From NCBI GenBank assembly GCA_037043455.1, contig JAWPHD010010307.1, forward strand, positions 31,008-95,007: a DNA stretch of 64,000 nt, written 5' to 3'. Both the position numbers and the translations under genes were made by a program. Every line of letters starts with the position of its first letter. Positions within the stretch are counted from its first letter, which is position 1. Positions 46,055 through 56,734 of this stretch are shown in pieces. The DNA is from Cyrtodaria siliqua (lineage: Eukaryota; Mollusca; Bivalvia; Adapedonta; Hiatellidae). The notes under the pieces were generated by a model. The model searched no databases. It saw only the letters and a list, made by a program, of their open reading frames with translations, and had not been told where the DNA came from.

Positions 46055-46782
46055 ATTTACCTAAAGCTTTAATACGAAGAGCCAAATCATAGATACATAG
46101 ATTAAACAACAAAGGAGAAGGTGGACAGTATTTTCTTGCATACTGAACAAGGATATCCGTCATTTTACCGGGGCTAGATATTTCCATCTTACCCTATGGT
46201 CGAGATAAATATTCACGCGCGCCATCATCCGGTATGCCGGAAAACATGCAAAACGTTAGTAGCTCGCGGCGTCAACGCACCTGTCTCTGACATGCAAGAA
46301 AAAGAATCTATCATGGGTATCCGGTGAAGATAGGGAATTCCAACCCTCGGCATAAGTGTTTTAAATGGAACCTCGGCAGAGCCTCGGTTCCGATAAAAAC
46401 ACTTATACCTCGGGTTGGAATTCCCTATCTTCAACGGATACCAATGAACGATTCTTATATAGTCTTAATCCAGATTTCACATCCAACCAATTAGTATAAT
46501 GGCCATTAACTCTAACACATGATGAGACAGATCCATACATAGCGAAAATATATTTTACCAGATATGCCAATTTCACCCAAAAGCTGCCAATGTTGGTATG
46601 TTAAAATAACATGCTTTACGAAAATCAATAAATGCACAGAAAGTAGACATTTTATTTGTCTTTCTTGTTTCAATTATATGTATTAAGGATGAAACATGAT
46701 CAATGGTGCTTTATGTCTTCCATTTAGGATGTTGACACATGGTAGCTTGCAAAAGAAAATGATGTGCACGCGCACATATCTC
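46055..46782 (-). pseudogene. LINE reverse transcriptase relic, interrupted by a palindrome
   Basis: Minus-strand pieces read STIDHVSSLIHIIETRKTNK and STFCAFIDFRKA (motif A region, 46640-46700), then NGHYTNWLDVKSGLR (46470-46500). After the palindromic element come YCPPSPLLFNLCIYDLA (motif B region, about 46080-46150). The order matches a Jockey/RTE-like reverse transcriptase. Frames are broken and the catalytic YADD part is absent. The Tc1 transposon begins right at its upstream edge. Confidence 0.65.
46303..46457. mobile_element. Palindromic fold-back element
   Basis: The arms AAGAATCTATCATGGGTATC, GATAGGGAATTCCAACCC and CATAAGTGTTTT pair with their complements around CCTCGGCAGAGCCTCGG. 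It lies inside the LINE relic, between the motif A and motif B parts. Same family as 1-78. Confidence 0.85.
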
Positions 46783-48540
46783 CACTAGTCAAAATTGCTA
46801 ACCGATCACTTGTTATTTTCTTATTTATTTGTCTCAGAAAAATAAAATATATGTGAAATTGGAAATAAATGTATTGAAAAATGTTCTATAAGTAATCACA
46901 TCAGTAAAGCAAAGTATTTTATGAATTTCAAAGAAGTTTATTGTATCGAAATTCATAGATACCAGTAATTTCAAAATTTACAAAAATAAATATCGCGTAT
47001 GACAGCCGTTTGCGTGTACAACAGCTAAACAGCGTTGTCGCATGGAATTTATGTAGTTATGTAGAAAACGCTGAGGTATGTTATTCCAAACATTGACAAT
47101 GTCCCTTGTGAGGTCAGCAATATTTTGTTGCCTTGGTAACTGTCGCACACGACGGTCGATTTCGTCCCACACATGTTCGATTGGATTTAAATCCGGACTA
47201 CATGGCGGCCACTCCATTATTCGAATGTTGTTGCCCTGAAGTAGCTGACGGGTAGTTCTTGCAGTATGGCAAGGTGCATTGTCTTGCATGAATGTCATCC
47301 CACGGTTAGCGCGAATATGGGGAATAAGCGTTGGTCGAAGTATTTGTTGCTGGTATTGGTCTGCGTTCAGGTTTCCTCGAACAACCACCATATCAGTTTT
47401 AGTGTGCAAACTAATACCTCCCCAAACCATCACTGACCCTCCTCCAAAATGAGATCTTTCGTTGACGCAATTATCCGAATATCGTTCCCCATGTCGTCGA
47501 TAAATTCGCTCTCTGCCGTCAGACTTCTGAAGATTAAATCTGGACTCATCTGTAAAGGCGACATTTGCCCAGTCTGCTCTGGTGAACCTCAAATACCTTC
47601 TGGCCCACTGAAGCCGAATTCGCCGGTGTCTTCCAGTCAACACTAATCCCACAAAATGTCTTCTCGCTCTCAATCCCATGATCCGTAGTCGATTTCGTAC
47701 TCTTTGATCACTCACGTTTCTATTATGGACGCCTATTAAACGTCTGGCAATATCTGTCGCTGTTATTCTTCTATTACGAAGGTGTGTTACAAGGATGTAG
47801 CGATCTTGACGCTACCTTGTCACACGTCTTTTTGGCCTTCGGTAAAGGTCATCAACACTTCCGAAGCGATTGCACTTGAGCCAAAGGTCGTAAATTGTTG
47901 AAAAACGTCTGTTGACTGTTCTGGCTACCTATAAATATAAAACAACTCATTCTTGCGACTTTTTCAGAAATAATGAACATGGTTAGACAGAATCATGTAC
48001 GAACGAACAAACGAAGTGACGGACGGACGGACGGACAGACAAGTAAACTTATGAATAAACTAACCTGCCAGAAGGATGAGGAATATTATAATACACAATA
48101 CTGGACTTGAAAAAGAGAAAATAAAACGTTGAAAATCGATTAAATAAATTAATAAAAATGAACAAATTACGCAATGTCCTTTACCTGCCGAATCGAAGTG
48201 CCAGCAATAATCATACCGACGGCCCGTCCACGCTCTTCCGTTGTCATCCGACGGATTTTTTATTTAATTTTTAGTAAGTTTTTGTTTGGGATTGAAACGA
48301 TAAACAATTCCGAGAACACAAACACATGTTCAAATCTTACCTCGTGCAGCACGGGATAATAATGCGATTTCGCGCCAAAATAAGCCACGAGACCGGAAGT
48401 GCGGATTTTGAAGTTACAAAATGTATTGATCGTTTTGTTTGCTGCTCATATTTATTTGTATGAAATATCAACTCAAAATATACAATATTTGATATAATAT
48501 TCCAAATAATAAAATGACCGGTTAGCAATTTTGACCAGTG
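46783..48540 (-). mobile_element. Tc1-type DNA transposon
   Basis: The TIRs (CACTAGTCAAAATTGCTAAC on the left, complement of CACTGGTCAAAATTGCTAAC on the right) extend for ~35 bp. TA follows the right end. The left flank shows TC, so one TA copy has mutated or the boundary slipped. It contains the transposase pseudogene. TIR similarity to the MITE at 18298-18535 suggests kinship. Confidence 0.85.
46978..48247 (-). pseudogene. Tc1-type DD34E transposase with one intron and one stop
   Basis: Exon 1 (48247-48185) starts MTTEERGRAVGMIIAGTSIR. A GTAAAG donor and TTTATAG acceptor bound a 256-bp intron (48184-47929). Exon 2 (47928-46978) continues VARTVNRRFSTIYDLW, the helix-turn-helix that binds the TIRs. 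The catalytic core follows with FTDESRFN, MQDNAPCHTA and DLNPIEHVW. The second aspartate and the glutamate are separated by 34 residues (DD34E). Total length is about 337 codons, normal for Tc1. An in-frame TAG at 47814-47812 (spliced codon 60) lies between the DNA-binding and catalytic domains and should abolish the protein. A shorter product starting later would lack DNA binding. The splice is inferred from reading-frame continuity and family resemblance. Confidence 0.88.
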
Positions 48541-48555
48541 TATATATAAAAAAAT

Positions 48556-48661
48556 AGATAATAATAAATAAATAAGTAAATAAAATGAACGAAAGAACGA
48601 AAGAACGAACGAACGAACGAACGAATGAACGAAAGAACGAACGAACGAACGAATACATCAA

Positions 48662-48704
<43 letters not shown>

Positions 48705-48706
48705 AA

Positions 48707-48737
<31 letters not shown>

Positions 48738-48823
48738 ACAAGCAAACAAATAAATAAATGAACGAACGAACGAATGAACGAACGAACGATCGAACAAATA
48801 AATAAATAAATAAATAAACAAAA
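48556..48823. repeat. Compound microsatellite (AAAT)n / (GAAC)n
   Basis: Blocks of TAAA units alternate with blocks of CGAA units (ACGAACGAACGAACGAATGA). Overlapping minus-strand frames of Leu/Tyr/Phe repeats (LFIYLFIYL) are artefacts. It abuts the right end of the Tc1 element. Confidence 0.95.
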
Positions 48824-48894
48824 CTGCGTCCAACTGCCACGACAGACCAGTCAAATCCAAAGAAAGTGGGAAACATCCTAACATTTGCGAAGAC

Positions 48895-49140
48895 TAGTAT
48901 TAGACGAAGAAGCAATCATCCTATAATCTTCGGAGACTAATAATAGACGAAAAGGGAACCATCATCAAATATCCAGAGAATACTATTAGAAGCCCCAGTG
49001 GCTTTTTCGTTTCAATAAATTCAAACCAAATCATCGTATTATCGTATAATCTCCGGAGACGAATAAGTCGATTAGGGAATCAATGTATAATATCCAAAGA
49101 ATGATCCTATAAGACGAAGAGGGGATCATCGTATAATCAC
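48895..49140. repeat. Degenerate ~50-60-bp tandem repeat
   Basis: Units share ATCATCGTATAATCTCCGGA and GACGAATAAT/AGACGAAGAGGGG in varying completeness, about five times. Confidence 0.6.
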
Positions 49141-49564
49141 TTAATGTTGGTGCAAAATAGGGATAGCAATGTGCAGACTGATTGTGGATGATCCTACCAC
49201 CGCATTTGAATCAAATAGTTATATTTAAACCACTATACTGTCCTTAAACATAGAATAAAGACTTAAATATAAAATCATTGTTTATGTTTCACACAAAGGT
49301 ACAGTAAGCCAACATTTGTTACAAAGGAGCTTTCGAATTGTGTTCTATTTCTCTAGTAAATGTTAAACTACTTGTATATCCTATACCCAGCCTTATAATA
49401 AAGATATAAAACACGATGTTCTTTTAAGAGTTTCAATAAATTGAAACTATATCTGACTGTCTGAATTGCCATTTGGCATTTTGTTAAAGTATTCTAAAAT
49501 TGCAACAAATAAAGCAAAGGAGATCGTTTACAAAGAATGAACTGTATATCAAGCATATGAAAAA
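49141..49564. other. AT-rich intergenic DNA, nothing recognised
   Basis: No gene or repeat is supported. Confidence 0.35.
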
Positions 49565-50110
49565 TTAGATATACAAATTGAACAGAAAATGTAGCAAGGA
49601 TGACAGTCTACCACAAACACACACAGAAACAAAGAACAACTTTAAAGATGAATAAAGGGCCAAATAAGACATCACAAACACAATATATTTGACAATAGGG
49701 CTACCGCCTTGGAACGGTCAGTGGCAAAAAAGGCCGCTGGTGGTTAAACCAGGTTCTATAGTGTTCTCTAAACCTCACACTTACCCTAATAGGCAATATA
49801 AATAAAACACAAAGATGCTCGTGTATATATAAATACAAAAAATAATAGCCTAGAAAGCCACAAAGAAGGTACTCAATGACTTGGCAGAAGCCAGAGCAAC
49901 AATAGAACAAACCATTGAGGGCACGACAAAACGACAAGATTGCAGACAAACATCAAACGGCACCGTCCTTTTAGGCGTTAGGTATACGTCATCATAGGGT
50001 CTGCTGTGAATATAAAAAATACTGAAAAGGAGATCCATTACAAACAAACAAGAGAGAAAAGTAGCAGACTTGATTTTACTGAGTCTGTTCATGGGGGGTA
50101 ATATAGACAC
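49565..50110 (-). repeat. Dispersed repeat D, inverted copy
   Basis: It contains the GACAATAGGGCTACCGCCTTGGAACGGTCAGTGG core (49690-49724) and then the complement of the 21990-22500 block. On the minus strand a frame reads GFCQVIEYLLCGFLGYYFLY, matching GFCQVIEYLLYGFL at 22.2 kb, and ends PLTVPRR across the core. Two overlapping frames (82 and 86 codons) lack known domains. Confidence 0.65.
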
Positions 50111-50700
50111 CTCGCACTCCCACTAGCACCTGCTTAAACGATATTATACTTTAAAGCGAACATCAATAAATACTTAAAAGGAGATCCCTTGGAAGCAAAA
50201 AAAAACACAAAAAGGGAGAAAAGTAGCAGACTCGGTTTTATTGAGTCTATTCATGACAGGTAATTAAAAACACAACACCTCCCATGACGTCCCCTAGCAT
50301 CTACGTAAGCGGCGCCACAGCGATTTTGCTTGGTGATCCCAAAGGACCAGTAAGTAGTAACACTAATGATTTATAGTCGGGGCGATGTTTTATAAACCTA
50401 CTTGATGACGTACACTGTCACTGAAACAGTATATTATAGATCAGTCTTTATTTTATGGCATAACATCGAATTTTATAACACAACTGATTTGTGGTCGGGG
50501 ATACTTTTTTCAGCTGCCACACATCATTAACCAAACGCTGATGTGAATATCAATACATACTGAAAAGTATGATCCATTGGAACAAAAAACACACACACAC
50601 ACACAAGAGAGAAAAGTAGCAGACTCGGTTTTATTGAGTCTGTTCATGACAGGTAATCTAAGATGCAACACCTCCCATGCCCTTAGCACCGGTGTAAGCG
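50040..50700 (-). repeat. Hairpin repeat, three near-tandem copies
   Basis: Each copy runs GGGATCC-like, TTGGAAGCAA or equivalent, AGAGAGAAAAGTAGCAGACT, TTTTATTGAGTCTGTTCATG, then CACCTCCCATG and TAGCACC. Copies lie at about 50030-50150, 50165-50300 and 50560-50700. The stem AGACTC/GAGTCT is kept in all three, with a shorter stem in the first. Confidence 0.75.
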
Positions 50701-50859
50701 ATAGTCTACTTGAAAGACACGAGTATTGTGCTTGAAGATCCCAAGGGACCAGTAAGTATTACTACTACTGATTTATAGTCCAGGCTATGTTTTATAAAAC
50801 TGCTTGATGACGTACACTGTCACTTAAGCAGTATACGTATTGATCATTCTTTATTTGAT

Positions 50860-50990
50860 GGCATAACATCGAATTGTATTCTTGTTTTGTCTAACCGGAG
50901 AATTACGTGTCTGCAATACGTAATAGTTATTCATGTCCAGGGTATAGACGTTGCAGTGGAAACAAATGAATAAGAAGAATAAGAAAACTG
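50860..50990. repeat. Dispersed repeat fragment
   Basis: TTCTTTATTTGATGGCATAA, TTGTTTTGTCTAACCGGAGAATTACGTGT and CAATACGTAATAGTTATTCA align with 28440-28540 and 29880-29990. The same block sits just beyond the hairpin copies, suggesting one composite repeat. A second TTTGATGGCATAACATCG-like string occurs at 50440-50475. Confidence 0.55.
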
Positions 50991-51394
50991 AAAATGTGTA
51001 TTATATGCCAGTGATTACTCAGAATTGGAACTCTAATTTCCAGGGCTTTCTTTTGGCTGCTTTTATAGCCGTTATTGGGTCATATTCCCAATGACAAAAC
51101 AGGTACATTTCTCACATTTTTGAGAAGAAAATTCCCAATTGAAAGAAGAAAAAGAAAGAACACCGAAAAGTAGCAAAAATGTGACAAGTATTGAATATGA
51201 AATACTTTTAAATGCCTCTGTTGATCTTGTTGTAATGAAAACAGTATGAAAGATGCAATTATGAAATAAATGTTTGACTGTTTTGTTTCCCAATTTTATG
51301 AAAAATCGCGCTAAAATTCCCAATTTTGAGGGTAGGGGTTATATTCCCAAAATAAAGAAAAAAAGTTCTGTATTCGTGTTAGGTATAAACTAAG
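50991..51394. other. Intergenic DNA with repeated TTCCCAAT motifs
   Basis: ATTCCCAAT or its variants occur five or six times at 51085-51345 around a minus-strand frame of 83 codons (51072-51323) that I cannot identify. Confidence 0.35.
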
Positions 51395-52019
51395 GTGCAT
51401 TTTCTTCTGTATTGTTCAGGAATTTAGATGAATTAGCTGTGTTATAAAATAAGTTTCGTTGTCCCCTTCTGTATTGTTCAGGAATTTAGATGAATTCACA
51501 CGGTAGCTTTGCAAATATTCTACATACGTTCTCGAATATTATACCAAATTAGAAAGCATTAACTTGCACGATAAGCATGTTCATTTAAGTCGGCAAATGC
51601 CATGCTATGAAATCAAGGCACTATACACAGCTATTAAACAAAATAAATGTTATGCTTAAAAGGAATGATTTTTAAATATAAAAGACATTGTATAATTAAA
51701 TATACAAAGGGGCAACAGATTACGGTTTAATTATATTTTCTGTAAATCAGAAACAATTTGTTGCTGGGTATTTGCTATTATGAAATTCTGATGAATACAA
51801 AATAATGTGCTGCAAATGTATTAATTCGCCATTGTATTATATATTATTGCTCTGAATGCATTATCGTCATTAAGAGACTACCCTTGTTTTCTGTGTAAAT
51901 CTATTGTATTGAAATACATTACATAACTTATTATTCATTTAGAATTACATTTAATTCCATGTGCTTTTTTAGTTTCTAGTATTATATACGTCTAAATATA
52001 CATATATCTGCCAAAGCAG

Positions 52020-52832
52020 GCATTATATCACAACTTCTATTCATCGCCTTGGCAACCCTAAATACCAATCTAACTATGACAGACCACGCCCAATCGTAGC
52101 AAAATTTGAACGCTACACACAACGTGAACGCATACGTGAAGCTGGGTTCGTGCTAAACAAAAAGCAGAGACAATTTAAAATTCACGAACAATTCCCACGA
52201 GAGATCGAGGATAGACGCAAGCCACTGTATCCGATAATGCGGAAGAAAAAGCAAATGTCAACAAAGTGTCACTTGTTAGAGACAAACTGTATGTTATAGG
52301 CAAGCTGTACAATGCTTATACGGATTCACTCGAATCTCGAACACAGGAGCACAACAATGCACCGCCTCAAAGACCGAGTGCCACACTAATCGGTAGACAA
52401 TTTTCAAGGCGCGGCCCAATGAACGCCGACGGTGGACAACACCTACAAACTCTAAGAAGCAGTCCATCATTCGAAACGCCTAAACGGTATAACGCTATTC
52501 GAGAGGAAGAAGCAATCGACGTCGACCGAGTTAATAACAAGCGTAAAGCCAACTCACCACCTGACAACGAAACTGTAACGAAGTCATCAAGTGGCAGGTG
52601 GGAAGTTGACCAAACAAATGATTGGAATTCAGACATTGGGTCCTGCGCTGAATTTCCACCATTAACCGACAATCAACCCCAGCAACAAGAAATTACCAGT
52701 GCTGATCACCGCATCTCCGGTAGCACCAATAGCAACAAACACTCGAATAACTACGCATCTGTCGTAACATCACCGATACCACAGGAAGAACCTCACACAA
52801 TATTTAGACCAGACGGCGATTCGCACAAGTGA
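52020..52832 (+). pseudogene. LINE ORF1 (L1-type RRM region and basic tail)
   Basis: 52025-52250 reads SNYDRPRPIVAKFERYTQRE and REAGFVLNKKQRQFKIHEQF, the C-terminal domain of an ORF1 RNA-binding protein. A one-base shift near 52250 leads into NKVSLVRDKLYVIGKLYN (188-codon frame from 52266), which continues as a Ser/Asn/Gln-rich tail ending at 52832. The 5' part (coiled coil and RRM) is missing. It overlaps or abuts ORF2, as is usual for these elements. Confidence 0.75.
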
Positions 52833-52849
52833 GTGTGACTTTCCGCGGA

Positions 52850-55800
52850 TCAGTAATGTTAATAGGCAAACAACCTTAAACTCGATAACAATTGACAGTG
52901 AATATTTAGATTGTAAACAAATAACGGTTCTGTCATTAAATGTGTGTGGATTAAAAAGCAGACAGTCTTATCCAGAATTTGTTAACTTAATAAATAACTA
53001 TGACATTATTGGATTACAAGAAACGAAAACAGACAGCCTAGATACGGTGTATATAGATAATTACGAGTTTTATTTCAAGCATAGAAAAAGTATTTCTAGG
53101 TATAAATCAGGCGGCATGGCTATTGCTGTTAACAAATTGTATCATCAATATATCACCCCAATTGAAACTGAAAGTAAGCTTGTATTTTGGTTTGTCTTAT
53201 CAAAACGATTAACGCACAGAAATGACATTCTGTGTGGTGTTGTATATATACCGCCTGCTTATAGCGAATATGCTGCCCAAGATCCTTTCTCTGAAATTCA
53301 AAATGAAATGAAATTATTTGAATGTAAATATTCTGATGTGTGTATGTTTGGAGATATGAACTCACGAACGAAAGAGTTAAATGATTTTATAGAAGTTGAT
53401 GGAGAGCTTTTCAATGGGCGTAATCTAGATGACATATATTCTGAATTTTAAATCGAAATGAAATGTTTTGAAAACAGTTATGTAAATGTATACCGACACA
53501 GTTCTGATAAGTCCGTAAATAATTATGGGTACCAGATGATTGATTTTTTACAGTTTATCAATTTGTATATATTGAATGGTCGGACAGCGGGTGATTTACT
53601 GGGTAAAACCACATGTAAAAGTGTTAGCATTGTAGAATATTTCATTTGTAGTGCTAATCTGTTTCATGAAGTGGATCATTAAAATGTAATTGGTTTTTGC
53701 GAATTATACTCTGATGCTCATAATGTAGTCACACTAACGTTTTCATTCAATGCTATTGTTCGTAACACAGTTAATGCAGACGAAAGCCCGAAGGCAAAAC
53801 AGTGGGATAGTTCAAATGCAGAACTGTTTGTTGATAACATTAGTATTTCCACCGTAGGGTCAGCTATGCAAAAGTTATGTGAACTGGAACTAACCCAAGA
53901 AATTTCTCAATCGGATATCAATGGTGTTGTTAGAGACATATCTCATATATTTGTCTCTTCAGCTAAGGACAGTTTCGGCTACTTTAATCGTTGCAATATT
54001 AATAACAATGAAAATAAAAAACTGCCAAATTGGTTCGGAAACAAATGCAAAAAGGTAAGAAAGCAGTTTCATCGCGCTAAATATTTATATTAACTTAGAA
54101 AAACGTATGCTAATAAGATGAATCTAAAAAACAATAGTAAGCTATATAAAGACACAATGCGATCATTTTATAATAAATTCAAGAAATAAAATGTTGAAAA
54201 AATACGTTAACTAGGTAAATCCGATCCAAAAAAATATTGGAAAATGTTATCTCGAAATAAAAGTGGAAATTTTATTGAAACTTTGAAAGACTTGTTCGAG
54301 TTTTTTAAAAATGCTAATTATGACTCTGACGTCACTAATTTAGACAAACCCGAAACCGTTTATAATGCAGAAAGTAATCTCAATGAGGGTGTCAACGACG
54401 AAATTAACTCTGTAATTACCGATTAGAAATAGAGAATGCGGTCAAACAATTAAAGAATAACAAAGCTTGCGGGGTAGACAAGGTCCTAAACGAACATATA
54501 AAACATACACTACTTATCATGAGACAGTTATACGTTAAGCTTTTCAATACTATATTTGATACAGGCATAGTGCCAGAAGATTGGACTATAGGCATTATTA
54601 ATCCTATTTTTAAAAATAAGGGGCATTCGTTTGATCCCAGCAATTATAGACCAATCACAAAGTTGCTTCGGAAAACTATTTAGAAACAATTATAAATATA
54701 CGTCTACAGACGTTTTTAGATACGCATGATGTAATAAATGAACATCAAGCAGGATTTAGGAACGATTTTTCTACAACCGATAATATGTTTATTTTACACA
54801 GCCTTATACAAATAATAAATAACAATAAAAAGAAACTATTTTGTGCATTTATGGATTTGAAACAAGCTTTCGACAAAGTATGGAGAGCAGCGTTATGGTA
54901 TAAACTATCAAGGCACGAAATAACAGAAAAATGTTTTGACTTAATTAAAAGTATGTATAGTAATATAAAATCATGTGTAACTGTAAATGGAACACATTCC
55001 GATTATTTCCCATCTAATATAGGAGTACGGCAAGGTGAAAATCTTTCGCCAATTTTGTGTTCACTATATTTAAACGATCTACACGATTTTCTGCGCAATA
55101 GTGATATTGTCGATGGTACATACTGCCAACCTCATGCACTTGATCAAGTGTACATGTTTTTTAAATTGTTTGTTTTATTATATGCTGATGATACAGTTAT
55201 TGTGTGTGAAAATGAGAAAGATTTACAGAATGCATTGAAAGTTTATAAATTGTATTGTGATGAATGGAAACTTACAGTAAACATAGATAAATCTAAAGTG
55301 CTGGTTTTCTCAAAAGGTAGACAATCTAATTATAAGTTTACGTTTAATGGTGATCCAATTGATATTGTAACAGAATATAAGTATCTAGGTATATATTTTA
55401 GAAGAAGTGGTTCTTTTTATTTGGCAAAGAAACATATTGCTAATCAGGCTACCAGAGCTCTATACAGTCTAATCAAGAAAGCTAGACATTTGTCATTACC
55501 AATAGACTTGCAAATAGATTTATTCAATAAAACAATTAAACCCATTCTTTTATATGGCAGCGAAATTTGGGGGTATGGACATCTTGATGTAATTGACAGG
55601 GTACAATTGAAGTTTCTAAAGCATATTTTGAATCTAAAAAAATCTGCAAATTATATGGAATACGGGGAAACAGGGGTATTTTCAGTATCAGTAGATATTC
55701 AAACTAGAGTAATTTCGTTTTGTGCTAAAATTAACGATCCAGAAAGAGCTAAACTTTCAAACTTAATTTATAAAATACTACGCAGTCATTTCAAATATAG

Positions 55801-56362
55801 CGCATCAGCTAATGCAAAAAGAAACTTTCAGTGGCTAAACCAGATCAGAGACATACAGATTAAATGTGGCCTAAGTGGAGTATGGGATTCGCAGACCTTT
55901 CCCAACACTAAATGGTTAAAGTGTTCAAAAGTAAATTAAGATTTATTCTTAAATGAGTGGTATTCTAAAGTAATGAATTCGAGCAACAGCACCTCCTATC
56001 GTTTATTTAAACATAAGTTTTGCTTTGAAAACTATCTTACCAACGCACCATATTGTTCGTTAAAATATATAACCAAATTCAGAACAAGAAATAACAGGTT
56101 ACCAGTTGAAACTGGCAATTACAATAAAACTCCGTATAATCGTAGAATATGCGAGCTTTGCAAAACGGATATAGGAGATGAGTTCCATTATCTGTTTGTA
56201 TGCCGCGAATTCAAAACTCAACGTAGTAAATAAATTAGTCCAGAATATTTTAAAAGACCCAATGTATACAAATTTGATAAATTAATAAACCCCAAAAATA
56301 ATGCAGAGTTTAGAAAATTGTTTGAATTTATAAAAAAAAACATCATGCAAAGAGTCAAATAG
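52850..56362 (+). pseudogene. LINE ORF2: endonuclease, reverse transcriptase, zinc knuckle; several TAA stops
   Basis: One frame from about 52850 to 54426 encodes the APE endonuclease (VLSLNVCGLKSR, IIGLQETKTD, GDMNSRT, SDAHNVV) and linker. After compensating shifts near 54427 and 54670-54700, the second part has NNKACGVDKVLNE, DFSTTDN, FCAFMDLKQAFDKVW (motif A), RQGENLSPILCSLYLNDL (motif B) and YADDTVIV (motif C, near 55181). The C-terminal knuckle CELCKTDIGDEFHYLFVC (about 56150-56205) follows, and the end is TAG at 56362. In-frame TAA codons lie at 53449, 53680, 54091, 54187, 54208, 55937 and 56231. An intact 384-codon stretch (54785-55939) keeps all catalytic reverse transcriptase residues, but the protein as a whole cannot be made. 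Confidence 0.88.
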
Positions 56363-56734
56363 ATAATATTCATGTTGTAATGTAATACTGTTTGATTTTG
56401 TTTATTTATGTATTGGTTTCGACATTATTTTTGCCATGCAATTGCCAACAAATAAATGAAGAACTCTCCCATATATGTGTATACAAAACAGATCTTTAGT
56501 TATATGATTAATGAGGACTACCTGGGAGGTCATTTCTTCTCCCAGCTATTACCAAATTGCATTCCTCTTTTGTAATTAACCACGTCATATTATATCTATA
56601 ATATCTATAATATCTGTCTTCTATTATACTTATGAGCCTCGATGATGATTTAAATGTTGTTATACATACCTCATATATTTATGTAAATGTGAATAAAATA
56701 TATTGTATTGTATTGTATATATTTCAACGTGTCA

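Larger units (their letters stand above)
52016..56722 (+). mobile_element. LINE, nearly full length (5'-truncated in ORF1)
   Basis: It is inserted into copy 3 of the repeated segment. It contains part of ORF1, all ORF2 domains and a ~360-bp 3' UTR ending AATAAAATATATTGTATTGT, an ATTGT-type tail. No clear target duplication is seen because the right flank is another LINE relic. Confidence 0.85.

Noticed and set aside
48473..48915. Three overlapping minus-strand frames rich in Leu, Tyr, Phe and Ser-Phe-Val-Arg
   Set aside because: Translation of the compound tetranucleotide repeat; all three frames are open for that reason.
51072..51323. Possible hAT transposase fragment on the minus strand
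   Set aside because: Cysteine pattern SSQKCEKCTCFV is only vaguely reminiscent; no catalytic motif or TIR could be shown.
52850..56362. Alternative genetic code in which TAA is sense
   Set aside because: The TRIM-like gene and other frames end normally, and the TAA codons fall at positions where different residues are expected, so ordinary decay explains them.
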